Origin: Clostridiales bacterium
GTDB lineage: Bacteria > Bacillota_A > Clostridia > Peptostreptococcales > Anaerovoracaceae
Length of the DNA stretch: 5,772 nucleotides
Direction: 5' to 3'
Assembly (NCBI GenBank): GCA_015058265.1
Contig: SVCR01000121.1
Coordinates: forward strand, 1 to 5,772
The notes beneath the pieces are model-generated. The model worked only from the letters and a program-made list of their open reading frames with translations, was not told the DNA's origin and ran no database searches. This document shows positions 1 through 5,772 of this stretch, one piece after another. A program made the translations under genes and the position numbers. Position 1 is the first letter of the stretch. Each line of letters starts with the position of its first letter.

Positions 1-1
1 T

Positions 2-712
2 ATCGATCCGGGATCGATAGAGTTCACTATCGAAGCCGGTAGACCTGATACTATAACCCCTGACAAGCTGCAGGCGATGAAGGACGCGGGAATCAACAGG
101 ATCAGTATCAACCCGCAGTCAATGAAGGATGATACTCTGAGGCGCATCGGAAGAGATCATACTTCTGAAGATATCAGGAACGGCTACAGACTTGCTTCCG
201 GATACGGATTCGATGTCATCAATGCTGATCTCATCGCGGGACTTCCGGGTGAAGATCTTGATGATTTCAAGGCTACGCTCGAGGAGATACTCGGTCTTGG
301 CGCCAATAACATAACCGTTCATACGCTGTCGGTCAAGAAAGGATCCAGGCTCAGAGATAATGACCCTGAATACTACCGCAGGAATGTACAGACGGTAACA
401 GATATGGTGGAATACGCGGAGTCACGGCTCGAAGAAGCCGGTTTCGCGCCGTACTACATATACAGACAGAAGCACCAGATGGGTGCTCTGGAGAATGTCG
501 GATACTGCAGACCGGGCAAGCATTCGGTCTACAATATCAGGATAATGGAAGAAAAACAGACAATAATAGCGCTCGGCGCGGGTGCTATCGGAAAGATATA
601 CTACCCTGACGAAGACAGGCTCGAAAGAGTCCCTAACGTCAGCAATTACAAGGTCTATAGTGAGCGTTTCGAAGAGATGCTCTTAAGGAAGAATAAATAC
701 TACGGAGGATAA
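2..712 (+). CDS. hemZ: Oxygen-independent coproporphyrinogen III oxidase-like radical SAM protein, HemZ type (5' end missing)
   Basis: This is the C-terminal 236 residues of a HemZ/HemN-family radical SAM enzyme. The reading frame is open from base 2, and the true start and the CxxxCxxC iron-sulfur motif lie left of the window. Family members carry out or resemble the oxygen-independent decarboxylation of coproporphyrinogen III in anaerobic haem synthesis, in the cytoplasm. The visible part holds typical radical SAM barrel motifs: EAGRPDTIT near the start, then RISINPQSM, IGRDHT and NADLIAGLPGED. The C-terminal segment has ENVGYCRPGKHSVYNI, then MEEKQTIIALGAGAIGK, which is characteristic of the HemZ branch rather than HemN or HemW. 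The first in-window ATG (base 77) is internal and not a start. The gene ends 1 nt before hisS, whose ribosome binding site lies inside its last codons. HemZ beside hisS/aspS is an order I recall from Clostridia. The family call is firm. The exact substrate is inferred, since many HemN-like proteins are not proven oxidases. Confidence 0.9.
   Translation: MDPGSIEFTIEAGRPDTITPDKLQAMKDAGINRISINPQSMKDDTLRRIGRDHTSEDIRNGYRLASGYGFDVINADLIAGLPGEDLDDFKATLEEILGLGANNITVHTLSVKKGSRLRDNDPEYYRRNVQTVTDMVEYAESRLEEAGFAPYYIYRQKHQMGALENVGYCRPGKHSVYNIRIMEEKQTIIALGAGAIGKIYYPDEDRLERVPNVSNYKVYSERFEEMLLRKNKYYGG
704..708 (+). promoter_or_regulatory. Ribosome binding site of hisS
   Basis: GGAGG sits 5 nt before the hisS ATG and overlaps the end of hemZ (stop TAA at 710-712). 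It is one of the strongest Shine-Dalgarno matches in the window and fixes the hisS start. Its position suggests that ribosomes finishing hemZ can reinitiate directly on hisS. Confidence 0.85.
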
Positions 713-713
713 T

Positions 714-1961
714 ATGGCGATCAAAGCGCCGAAGGGCACTAAAGACGTTCTGCCTGCTGATTCGTTCAAATGGCAGTACATCGAATCAGAATGGGCAGAG
801 ATCTGTTCTGAATACGGTTTCAAAGAGATACGCACTCCGGTTTTTGAGGCTACTGAACTCTTCAACCGCGGTGTCGGTGATACCACGGATATCGTTCAGA
901 AAGAAATGTACACTTTCAACGATATGGGCGGCAGGAGCATAACTCTCAAGCCGGAAGGAACTTCACCTGCTGTAAGAGCTTTTATAGAGAACAACATCTA
1001 TGCTGAGACTCAGCCTACCAAAGTGTGGTACAACACTCCATGCTTCAGATATGAAAAGCCTCAGGCAGGAAGACTCAGAGAGTTCCACCAGTTTGGTATA
1101 GAGAATTTCGGGACGTCCAGCATGCTCGCTGATGCTGAGATCATCGCGCTCGGACACGATTTCCTGAAAAGAATGGGTATCGAGGATATCGAGCTGCACA
1201 TCTCAAGTGTCGGCTGCAGGAAATGCAGACCTGTTTATCGCAGCAAGCTTCAGGATTTCCTCAGACCTAAATATGACTGCCTGTGTGAGACATGCAAGTC
1301 AAGATTCGATAAGAATCCGATGAGGATACTCGACTGCAAGTCCCCTGAGGATCACGAGCTCGTCAAGGACGCTCCGATGATGATCGACTATCTGTGCGAT
1401 GACTGCAAGAAGGATTTCGAGGATCTCAAGTCCTATCTTGATGCTATGGGGATCAGCTATGTTGTGGATCCTTCGATCGTCAGAGGGCTGGATTATTACA
1501 CCAAGACAGCGTTCGAGTTCATTACCACCAAGATCGGTGCTCAGGGAACAGTCTGCGGCGGCGGAAGATACGACCACCTGATCGAAGAGATCGGCGGACC
1601 TGATATGCCGGGTGTAGGATTCGGACTCGGCAAAGAAAGGCTTCTGATGCTGATGGATCATGCAGGTCACGAATTCGGCGGAGGCAGCGGACCTCAGGTA
1701 TTCATCGCCTGGATCGGTGATGAAGCGAGAAGCTATTCCGCAGGACTCCTGCACGAACTCAGGAGCAAGGGAGTAAGGGCAGAGATGGACACCAGAGAGC
1801 GTAATTTCAAGGGTCAGATGAAGTATGCCAACAAGCTCGGCGCCGCTTATACACTTGTTATCGGCGGCGATGAAGTCAGCAGCGGTGAGTTGACACTCAA
1901 GAACATGCAGACTTCGGAACAGATCAAAGTAAGAAGGGAAGATTTAACAGATGTTATATAA
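714..1961 (+). CDS. hisS: Histidine-tRNA ligase (HisRS)
   Basis: This class II aminoacyl-tRNA synthetase activates histidine with ATP and charges tRNA-His in the cytoplasm. The 415 residues match the usual bacterial length of about 420. The N-terminus has the family opening KAPKGTKDVLP (residues 4-14), followed by motif 1 around EIRTPVFE (39-46). Motif 2 runs from WYNTPCFRYEKPQAGR (105-120) to EFHQFGIENFG. The HisRS-specific histidine-binding signature VRGLDYYTKTAFEF (256-269) carries the catalytic-type Arg257, and a second histidine-site stretch, GGGRYDHL, follows at 282-289. Motif 3 is GVGFGLGKERL (300-310). The C-terminal anticodon-binding domain spans roughly 327-415. The insertion domain (about 165-235) has three CxxC pairs at C168/C171, C191/C194 and C228/C231, plus C189 and C208. 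This pattern is absent from the E. coli protein as I recall it and suggests metal binding. The start is set by GGAGG five bases upstream. The last 11 nt overlap the proposed aspS start. Confidence 0.97.
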   Translation: MAIKAPKGTKDVLPADSFKWQYIESEWAEICSEYGFKEIRTPVFEATELFNRGVGDTTDIVQKEMYTFNDMGGRSITLKPEGTSPAVRAFIENNIYAETQPTKVWYNTPCFRYEKPQAGRLREFHQFGIENFGTSSMLADAEIIALGHDFLKRMGIEDIELHISSVGCRKCRPVYRSKLQDFLRPKYDCLCETCKSRFDKNPMRILDCKSPEDHELVKDAPMMIDYLCDDCKKDFEDLKSYLDAMGISYVVDPSIVRGLDYYTKTAFEFITTKIGAQGTVCGGGRYDHLIEEIGGPDMPGVGFGLGKERLLMLMDHAGHEFGGGSGPQVFIAWIGDEARSYSAGLLHELRSKGVRAEMDTRERNFKGQMKYANKLGAAYTLVIGGDEVSSGELTLKNMQTSEQIKVRREDLTDVI

Positions 1962-3711
1962 AAGGACTCATATGTGCGGAGAGCTGAGGCTTTCCGATGA
2001 AGGTAAAACAGCAGTACTCAATGGCTGGGTCGCAAAGGCAAGAAGCCTCGGCAGCCTGGTCTTCGTAGATCTCAGAGACAAGACAGGTATCACTCAGATC
2101 ACATTCAACGAAGACGCTCCTGCTGAAGTACTCGAGATGGCCAAGACTCTGAGAAGTGAATTCTGTATCGGAGTCAAAGGAACTGTACGCGAAAGATCAT
2201 CAAGGAACTCCAATATCCCTACAGGTGATATCGAAGTGTTCGCTGACGACCTCGTCATCTATTCGAAGTCTGAAACTCCTCCGATCTATATCAAGGATGA
2301 CGACAATGTAGATGACAACCTCAGACTCAAGTACAGATATCTCGATCTCCGCAAGAACAAGATGCAGAGAAATCTCACCTTCAGACACAAGGTCACAAAG
2401 TGCTGCAGAGATTACTTCGACGAGAACGGCTTCACAGAGGTCGAGACACCTATGCTGATCAAGCCTACACCTGAAGGCGCAAGAGACTATATCGTACCGA
2501 GCAGAGTCCACAACGGCAGCTTCTACGCTTTGCCTCAGTCACCGCAGATGTTCAAGCAGCTGCTCATGGTGTCCGGTACTGACCGCTACATGCAGATCGT
2601 AAAGTGCTTCAGAGATGAGGACCTCAGAGCTGACAGACAGCCTGAATTCACTCAGATCGACCTGGAGATGTCTTTCGCAGGTGTAGATGATGTAATCGAG
2701 GTGCAGGAGGGATTCCTCAAGAAGCTCATGAAAGAAGTCAAGGGCATCGACATTGAGACTCCTTTCCCGAGGATGACATATGCCGAAGCTATGGAGAGAT
2801 ACGGCTCCGATAAGCCTGATACAAGATTCGATATCGAGCTGCACAAGCTGAACAGCCTGTTTGAAGGCTGTGGATTCGAGGTCTTCACCAAGGCTCTTGC
2901 TGAAGGCGGAGATATCAGAGGCATCTGTGTTCCGGGAGGAGCAGCAGAGTTCTCAAGGAAGAAGATCGACAAGCTCGTACATGAAGTAAAGCATTACGGA
3001 GCAAAGGGGCTTGTCTGGATCAAGAATGATGCTAACGGGATCTCATCTTCGGTAAGCAAGTTCTTCTCTGAAGATGAACTCAGCAAGGTGCTCGATGAGT
3101 TCGGAGCCGGCACAGGAGATATCGTGTTCATCGTAAGCGGCCCGTCCAAGGTCACATATGATGCTCTCGGTTTCCTGAGAAGAAGAGTAGCAGGCATCCT
3201 CGGAATGCTCGATGATAATCAGTTCAACTTCCTCTGGGTCGTTGACTTCCCGATGTTCGAGCAGGATGAAGAAGGCAATCTCAAAGCTATGCACCATCCG
3301 TTCACTCAGCCTAAGCTTGATGAACTTGACAAACTGGATACAGACATTCTTTCCCTCAATGCTGATGCTTATGACATCGTTCTCAACGGTGTAGAGCTCG
3401 GCGGAGGAAGTGTCAGGATCCACGACAAGGATCTGCAGGCAAGGATGTTCAAGGCACTCGGACTGACAGATGAAGAATGTCAGGAGAAGTTCGGATTCCT
3501 TATCGAAGCATTCAAATACGGTGCACCGCCGCATGCTGGACTTGCATACGGTCTCGACAGACTGGTCATGCTTCTGCTCGGTGAGAAGAGCATCAGAGAG
3601 GTCATCGCTTTCCCTAAGAACCAGAATGCTGAATGTCCTGTCTGCGAAGCTCCTGCTCCTGCAGGCGAGGGCCAGCTGGAAGAGCTGGGTATAGAGCTTT
3701 GCCATGAATAG
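1951..3711 (+). CDS. aspS: Aspartate-tRNA ligase, bacterial type (AspRS)
   Basis: This class II synthetase charges tRNA-Asp with aspartate. At 586 residues it is the long bacterial form. The N-terminal OB-fold anticodon-binding domain (about 1-105) contains CGELRL (9-14) and GWVAKARSLGSLVFVDLRD (25-43). RYLDLR follows at 129-134. Motif 1 lies around FTEVETPMLIKPTPEGARDY (161-180), then the active-site QSPQMFKQLLM (196-206). Motif 2 is CFRDEDLRADRQPEFTQID (219-237). A GAD insertion domain, found in bacterial AspRS, occupies about 288-420. Motif 3 is GLAYGLDRLVMLLLG (530-544), followed by IAFPK. Leu33 aligns with E. coli Leu30, typical of tRNA-Asp-discriminating enzymes. The ATG at 1951 is chosen because it keeps the KRTH residues that match the conserved RT before CGEL in the family. 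A second in-frame ATG at 1972 has a better-spaced ribosome binding site and would give 579 residues. The gene overlaps hisS by 11 nt and nadD by 8 nt. A CPVC pair near the C-terminus (562-565) is an oddity of unknown meaning. Confidence 0.97.
   Translation: MLYKRTHMCGELRLSDEGKTAVLNGWVAKARSLGSLVFVDLRDKTGITQITFNEDAPAEVLEMAKTLRSEFCIGVKGTVRERSSRNSNIPTGDIEVFADDLVIYSKSETPPIYIKDDDNVDDNLRLKYRYLDLRKNKMQRNLTFRHKVTKCCRDYFDENGFTEVETPMLIKPTPEGARDYIVPSRVHNGSFYALPQSPQMFKQLLMVSGTDRYMQIVKCFRDEDLRADRQPEFTQIDLEMSFAGVDDVIEVQEGFLKKLMKEVKGIDIETPFPRMTYAEAMERYGSDKPDTRFDIELHKLNSLFEGCGFEVFTKALAEGGDIRGICVPGGAAEFSRKKIDKLVHEVKHYGAKGLVWIKNDANGISSSVSKFFSEDELSKVLDEFGAGTGDIVFIVSGPSKVTYDALGFLRRRVAGILGMLDDNQFNFLWVVDFPMFEQDEEGNLKAMHHPFTQPKLDELDKLDTDILSLNADAYDIVLNGVELGGGSVRIHDKDLQARMFKALGLTDEECQEKFGFLIEAFKYGAPPHAGLAYGLDRLVMLLLGEKSIREVIAFPKNQNAECPVCEAPAPAGEGQLEELGIELCHE
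1961..1966 (+). promoter_or_regulatory. Possible internal ribosome binding site for an alternative aspS start at 1972
   Basis: AAAGGA lies 5 nt before the in-frame ATG at 1972. The chosen ATG at 1951 has only a purine stretch (AGAAGGGA, about 1932-1939) at a long spacing of 11 nt. On ribosome-site strength alone, 1972 would win. On protein conservation, 1951 wins. Both could be used. Confidence 0.4.
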
Positions 3712-4315
3712 CAGAAAATACGCGATCTACGGAGGAACATTCGATCCGATACATAACGGCCATATTTCGCTGGCCTTGAGCGCTGTCAGGGAGTGCGGCA
3801 TCGATAAGCTCATATTCATGCCTGACTATGTCTCGCCGTTCAAGCAGGACAAGAAGGTAACTGACGGCAATGATAGATGCGGTATGATCGAGTCTGTGCT
3901 CAACATGGATCCGGCGTTCTGTCTGTCCAGATATGAGCTGCGCAAGACCGGTCCGTCCTATACGATAGAGACTCTGAGGCACTGGTCGGATATGCTGGGG
4001 AGCGACTTAAGCTTTGTACTCGGCTTTGACTCTGTCGTACAGGTAAACACCTGGTATCACGGTGAGGAGATCCTGAATGATTACCATCTGATAACCGGGA
4101 GAAGACCGGATACTGATGACAGGGAAGGCCTTGAGACCATCGAGAGATTCCGCAGGGAATACGGAGCGAGGATAACTGTTCTGGAAATGGAGCCGGTCGA
4201 TGCTTCATCGACAGAGATCCGGGAACGCATAAGAGACGGAAGGCCGGTCGACGGACTGGTACCTCCGCAGGTTGAAAAATATATCACTGAACATGATCTG
4301 TACAAAAATATCTGA
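3704..4315 (+). CDS. nadD: Nicotinate-nucleotide adenylyltransferase (NadD)
   Basis: NadD transfers AMP from ATP to nicotinate mononucleotide, giving deamido-NAD, the step before NAD synthetase in the NAD pathway. It is cytosolic. The 203 residues match the family length of about 190-215. The nucleotidyltransferase signature GGTFDPIHNGH (10-20) contains the HxGH-type ATP site. SYTIETL is at 85-91, GFDS (107-110) stands at the family's GxDS position, and SSTEIR (168-173) is the second conserved ATP-binding motif (SxTxxR). VPPQVEKYI near the C-terminus is also typical. The segment around residue 45 reads SPFK where many NadD proteins have PHK, so the histidine is replaced by phenylalanine. I believe this also occurs in Clostridia. 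The ATG lies inside the end of aspS (8-nt overlap) and has only a weak GAGCTGGG upstream, which suggests translation coupled to aspS. The gene is followed by yqeK, its usual neighbour in Bacillota. Confidence 0.96.
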   Translation: MNSRKYAIYGGTFDPIHNGHISLALSAVRECGIDKLIFMPDYVSPFKQDKKVTDGNDRCGMIESVLNMDPAFCLSRYELRKTGPSYTIETLRHWSDMLGSDLSFVLGFDSVVQVNTWYHGEEILNDYHLITGRRPDTDDREGLETIERFRREYGARITVLEMEPVDASSTEIRERIRDGRPVDGLVPPQVEKYITEHDLYKNI

Positions 4316-4895
4316 ATTGGAAGACTTCATGAAAGCCAACCTCAAACCTTCCAGATACGAACATTCTCTGGGAGTGGAGAGGATGGCCGTGAAGCTGGCG
4401 GATATCTACGGAGCAGACAGGGACAAAGCGGCATTTGCCGGGCGATATCATGACATTGCTAAATGCTTTGATCAGGATACCATGAACGGATATGCTGCTG
4501 AGTTCGGTCTTCCGGATATCTATTACAACAATAACGCTCTGGCTCACTCTAAGGTGGCTGCATGCATCCTCGAACGCCGGTTCGGAGTTACTGACGAGGA
4601 CGTTCTGAATGCTGTCAGGAGCCATACCACAGGGAGAAAAGGCATGTCTCTCCTTGAAGAGATAGTCTATGTCGCTGATGCGATAGAAGACAACAGAAAC
4701 TATCCGGAGCTGAAAGAGCTGCAGGATCTTGCGGCTGAAGATCTCGATGCGGCATGCCTTGAGATCATGGATTTCACGATAGATACGATACAGAAGAAGG
4801 GCAGGACTCTGGATAAAGATACTGCCGAAGCAAGAGAATTCATCAAAGACCGGATATCCGGTACACTGAGCAGAGGATCTGATAATAAGGAGTGA
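4293..4895 (+). CDS. yqeK: HD-domain hydrolase of the YqeK family (probable Ap4A hydrolase, symmetrical)
   Basis: YqeK-type HD proteins cleave diadenosine tetraphosphate symmetrically into two ADP and need a metal ion. The expected metal ligands are visible: His24 in RYEHSLGV, the His53-Asp54 pair in GRYHDIAKCF, His85 in ALAHSKVAA, His111 in SHTTGRKGMSLLEE, and Asp129 in IVYVADAIEDNR. The SHTTGRKGMS block followed by YVADxIExNR is diagnostic of YqeK. Length is 200 residues with this start, against about 186 for the B. subtilis protein as I recall it. Three in-frame starts are possible: TTG 4272, ATG 4293 and ATG 4329. I chose 4293 because it keeps a full N-terminal helix before RYEHS as in homologues, although it overlaps nadD by 23 nt and has a poor ribosome site. 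ATG 4329 has GGAAG five bases upstream, avoids the overlap and gives 188 residues. The family call is firm, the start is not, and the enzymatic role rests on characterised relatives. Confidence 0.93.
   Translation: MICTKISELEDFMKANLKPSRYEHSLGVERMAVKLADIYGADRDKAAFAGRYHDIAKCFDQDTMNGYAAEFGLPDIYYNNNALAHSKVAACILERRFGVTDEDVLNAVRSHTTGRKGMSLLEEIVYVADAIEDNRNYPELKELQDLAAEDLDAACLEIMDFTIDTIQKKGRTLDKDTAEAREFIKDRISGTLSRGSDNKE
4319..4323 (+). promoter_or_regulatory. Possible ribosome binding site for an alternative yqeK start at 4329
   Basis: GGAAG lies 5 nt before the ATG at 4329, just after the nadD stop at 4313-4315. It is the best Shine-Dalgarno match near any of the three candidate yqeK starts. It argues for a 188-residue product that begins right after nadD. 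Confidence 0.4.
4887..4892 (+). promoter_or_regulatory. Ribosome binding site of rsfS
   Basis: AAGGAG lies 5 nt before the ATG at 4898 and touches the yqeK stop (TGA 4893-4895). A GTG at 4892 is also in frame, but it would use the last base of this site as its own first base. The ATG at 4898 is therefore the real start. Confidence 0.85.
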
Positions 4896-4897
4896 AA

Positions 4898-5239
4898 ATG
4901 GAAAGCAAAGAAGTCGCTAAGCTGGTTGCGGAACTGCTCAACCAGAAGAAAGCAAGAGACGTCGTCATGATCGATATAGCTGAGAAATCTTCTTTCTCTG
5001 ACTATTTCGTCAACGCTACAGCAGGCTCTGAAAGACAGCTTGGAGCACTCGCAGACGACGTTGAGGATAAGCTCGCGGAACTCGGATACGAGCTTCGCAA
5101 TAAAGAAGGCCGTCCGGATACAGGATGGATCCTTGTAGACGGAGGCGATGTTATCGTCAACCTCTTTACAGAATCAGTCAGAGACAAGTACACTCTTGAG
5201 AAGATCTGGAGTGACTGCGAATCAATCATAATCGGGTAA
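4898..5239 (+). CDS. rsfS: Ribosomal silencing factor RsfS (RsfA/YbeB/Iojap family)
   Basis: RsfS binds protein L14 of the large ribosomal subunit and blocks joining of the 30S and 50S subunits, lowering translation when nutrients are limiting. The 113 residues match the usual length of about 105-120. Family signatures are present: KARDVVMIDIAEKSSFSDYF (18-37), then VNATAGSERQLGALADDVED, the Gly-Trp pair GWILVDGGDVIVNLF (76-90), and RDKYTLEKIW (95-104). At the position where relatives commonly have His (DVIVHV in E. coli), this protein has Asn88. TAGSERQ likewise stands in place of the more usual CTGxSxRH/Q. Both could be simple divergence. The start at ATG 4898 is supported by AAGGAG five bases upstream. 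The gap to yqeK is 2 nt, and nadD-yqeK-rsfS is a conserved block in Bacillota. RsfS next to three tRNA synthetases fits an operon devoted to translation capacity. Confidence 0.95.
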   Translation: MESKEVAKLVAELLNQKKARDVVMIDIAEKSSFSDYFVNATAGSERQLGALADDVEDKLAELGYELRNKEGRPDTGWILVDGGDVIVNLFTESVRDKYTLEKIWSDCESIIIG

Positions 5240-5240
5240 T

Positions 5241-5246
5241 AAGGAG
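5241..5246 (+). promoter_or_regulatory. Ribosome binding site of leuS
   Basis: AAGGAG begins two bases after the last base of the rsfS stop and precedes the leuS ATG by 11 nt. That spacing is longer than at hisS or rsfS. No other site or closer start is visible, so this is the likely initiation signal. Confidence 0.65.
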
Positions 5247-5257
5247 ATACAGCACAG

Positions 5258-5772
5258 ATGAGGGACAAATACGATTTTAAAGCCATCGAAAGCAAATGGC
5301 AGAAGATTTGGGAAGAAGAGAACGCCTTCAAGACTTATGAGGACAAGGATAAAGAGAAGTATTACGTACTTGAGATGTTTCCTTATCCATCAGGAAAACT
5401 CCACATGGGGCATGTCAGGAACTATTCCATCGGAGACGTAGTTGCCAGATTCAAGAAAATGGCCGGATACAGCGTTCTCCATCCGATGGGCTGGGATTCA
5501 TTCGGTCTTCCTGCAGAGAATGCCGCTATCAAGAACGGCATCCATCCTTTCACATGGACCAATGAGAATATGAACGACATGCGCGACCAGCTCAAGTCCC
5601 TCGGATTCAGCTATGACTGGGACAGGGAAGTAGCTACCTGCAAGCCTGATTATTACAAGTGGATGCAGTGGATCTTCATCCAGTTCTACAAGAAAGGTCT
5701 CGCTTATAAGAAAGACAATCCTGTAAACTGGTGTCCTGACTGCCAGACAGTACTCGCTAACGAGCAGGTCGT
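5258..5772 (+). CDS. leuS: Leucine-tRNA ligase (LeuRS), N-terminal part (3' end missing)
   Basis: This class Ia synthetase charges tRNA-Leu and edits mischarged products. About 171 residues are visible of an expected 800 or more, and the frame is open to the right edge. The N-terminus [16 protein letters not shown] is typical of LeuRS. It leads into the leucine-binding and ATP region [20 protein letters not shown] (39-58), whose HMGH (49-52) is the HIGH signature of class I enzymes. [13 protein letters not shown] (78-90) is a LeuRS hallmark. Near the edge, [15 protein letters not shown] starts the zinc-binding insertion; C159 and C162 form the first half of a probable zinc site. The editing domain, the KMSKS loop and the anticodon-binding domain are outside the window. 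The start at ATG 5258 agrees with family N-termini. The 18-nt gap from rsfS leaves no space for a T-box leader, so leuS is probably cotranscribed with the upstream genes. Confidence 0.97.
   Translation, partial: MRDKYDFKAIESKWQKIWEEENAFKTYEDKDKEKYYVLEMFPYPSGKLHMGHVRNYSIGDVVARFKKMAGYSVLHPMGWDSFGLPAENAAIKNGIHPFTWTNENMNDMRDQLKSLGFSYDWDREVATCKPDYYKWMQWIFIQFYKKGLAYKKDNPVNWCPDCQTVLANEQV

Noticed and set aside
1..19. Perfect inverted repeat with 9-bp arms and a 1-bp centre (TATCGATCC/GGATCGATA).
   Set aside because: It lies inside the hemZ coding frame (IDPGSI) in a conserved protein region. The 1-nt centre does not form a useful RNA hairpin, and no partner copy or gene boundary is near.
1299..1754. 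Minus-strand open frame of 151 codons opposite hisS.
   Set aside because: It is antisense to a clearly conserved gene, has no recognisable motif, and I see no supporting ribosome binding site. It is a shadow frame.
3634..3645. CPVC pair at the AspRS C-terminus as a metal site.
   Set aside because: Only one pair is present with no clear partner ligands nearby, and the AspRS C-terminus varies among species. It is noted only as an oddity.
3043..3705. Long open frame of 220 codons on the minus strand.
   Set aside because: It lies wholly opposite aspS, whose reading frame is certain. The translated protein resembles no family I know, and the frame is explained by codon bias of the real gene.
4849..4862. 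14-bp perfect palindrome ACCGGATATCCGGT near the end of yqeK.
   Set aside because: It is within coding sequence, has no loop for a terminator and no following T-run, and I see no second copy. Chance is sufficient.
4892..4897. GTG at 4892 as an rsfS start overlapping the yqeK stop (GTGA).
   Set aside because: The AAGGAG site would overlap this codon. The ATG at 4898 has ideal 5-nt spacing from it.
5240..5257. Gap between rsfS and leuS as a place for a terminator or leader.
   Set aside because: At 18 nt it holds only the leuS ribosome binding site, with no inverted repeat or T-run.

Overview
The window looks like a stretch of chromosome from an anaerobic member of the Bacillota, most likely class Clostridia. 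The gene families support this: a HemZ-type coproporphyrinogen dehydrogenase, a HisRS with cysteine pairs, and the nadD-yqeK-rsfS-leuS order. So do the purine-rich AAGGAG/GGAGG ribosome binding sites and the frequent AGA/AGG arginine codons. GC content looks moderate. The genus cannot be named from the sequence.

All seven genes lie on the + strand, essentially without gaps. In order they are the 3' part of hemZ (cut by the left edge), hisS, aspS, nadD, yqeK, rsfS and the 5' part of leuS (cut by the right edge). The junctions are a 1-nt gap (hemZ/hisS), an 11-nt overlap (hisS/aspS), an 8-nt overlap (aspS/nadD), an overlap of about 23 nt (nadD/yqeK, start uncertain), a 2-nt gap (yqeK/rsfS) and an 18-nt gap (rsfS/leuS). 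No junction has room for a terminator, a T-box leader or a full promoter region, so the simplest reading is one operon with translational coupling. There is no intergenic stretch longer than 18 nt. I saw no RNA gene, mobile element, CRISPR array or obvious regulatory leader.

The genes serve translation and core cofactor metabolism. HisRS, AspRS and LeuRS charge tRNAs. RsfS silences the large ribosomal subunit when nutrients are short. NadD makes the dinucleotide precursor of NAD. YqeK-type HD proteins hydrolyse Ap4A, a side product of aminoacyl-tRNA synthetases. HemZ belongs to anaerobic haem synthesis. The cluster appears to join two neighbourhoods that I recall as common in Clostridia: hemZ-hisS-aspS and nadD-yqeK-rsfS-leuS.

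This is an ordinary housekeeping region and I see no convincing new system. The points most worth a second look are the Ap4A hydrolase placed among three Ap4A-producing synthetases, the three CxxC pairs in HisRS, the AspRS residue that predicts tRNA discrimination, the lack of any local T-box, and the start-codon ambiguities of aspS, yqeK and rsfS.
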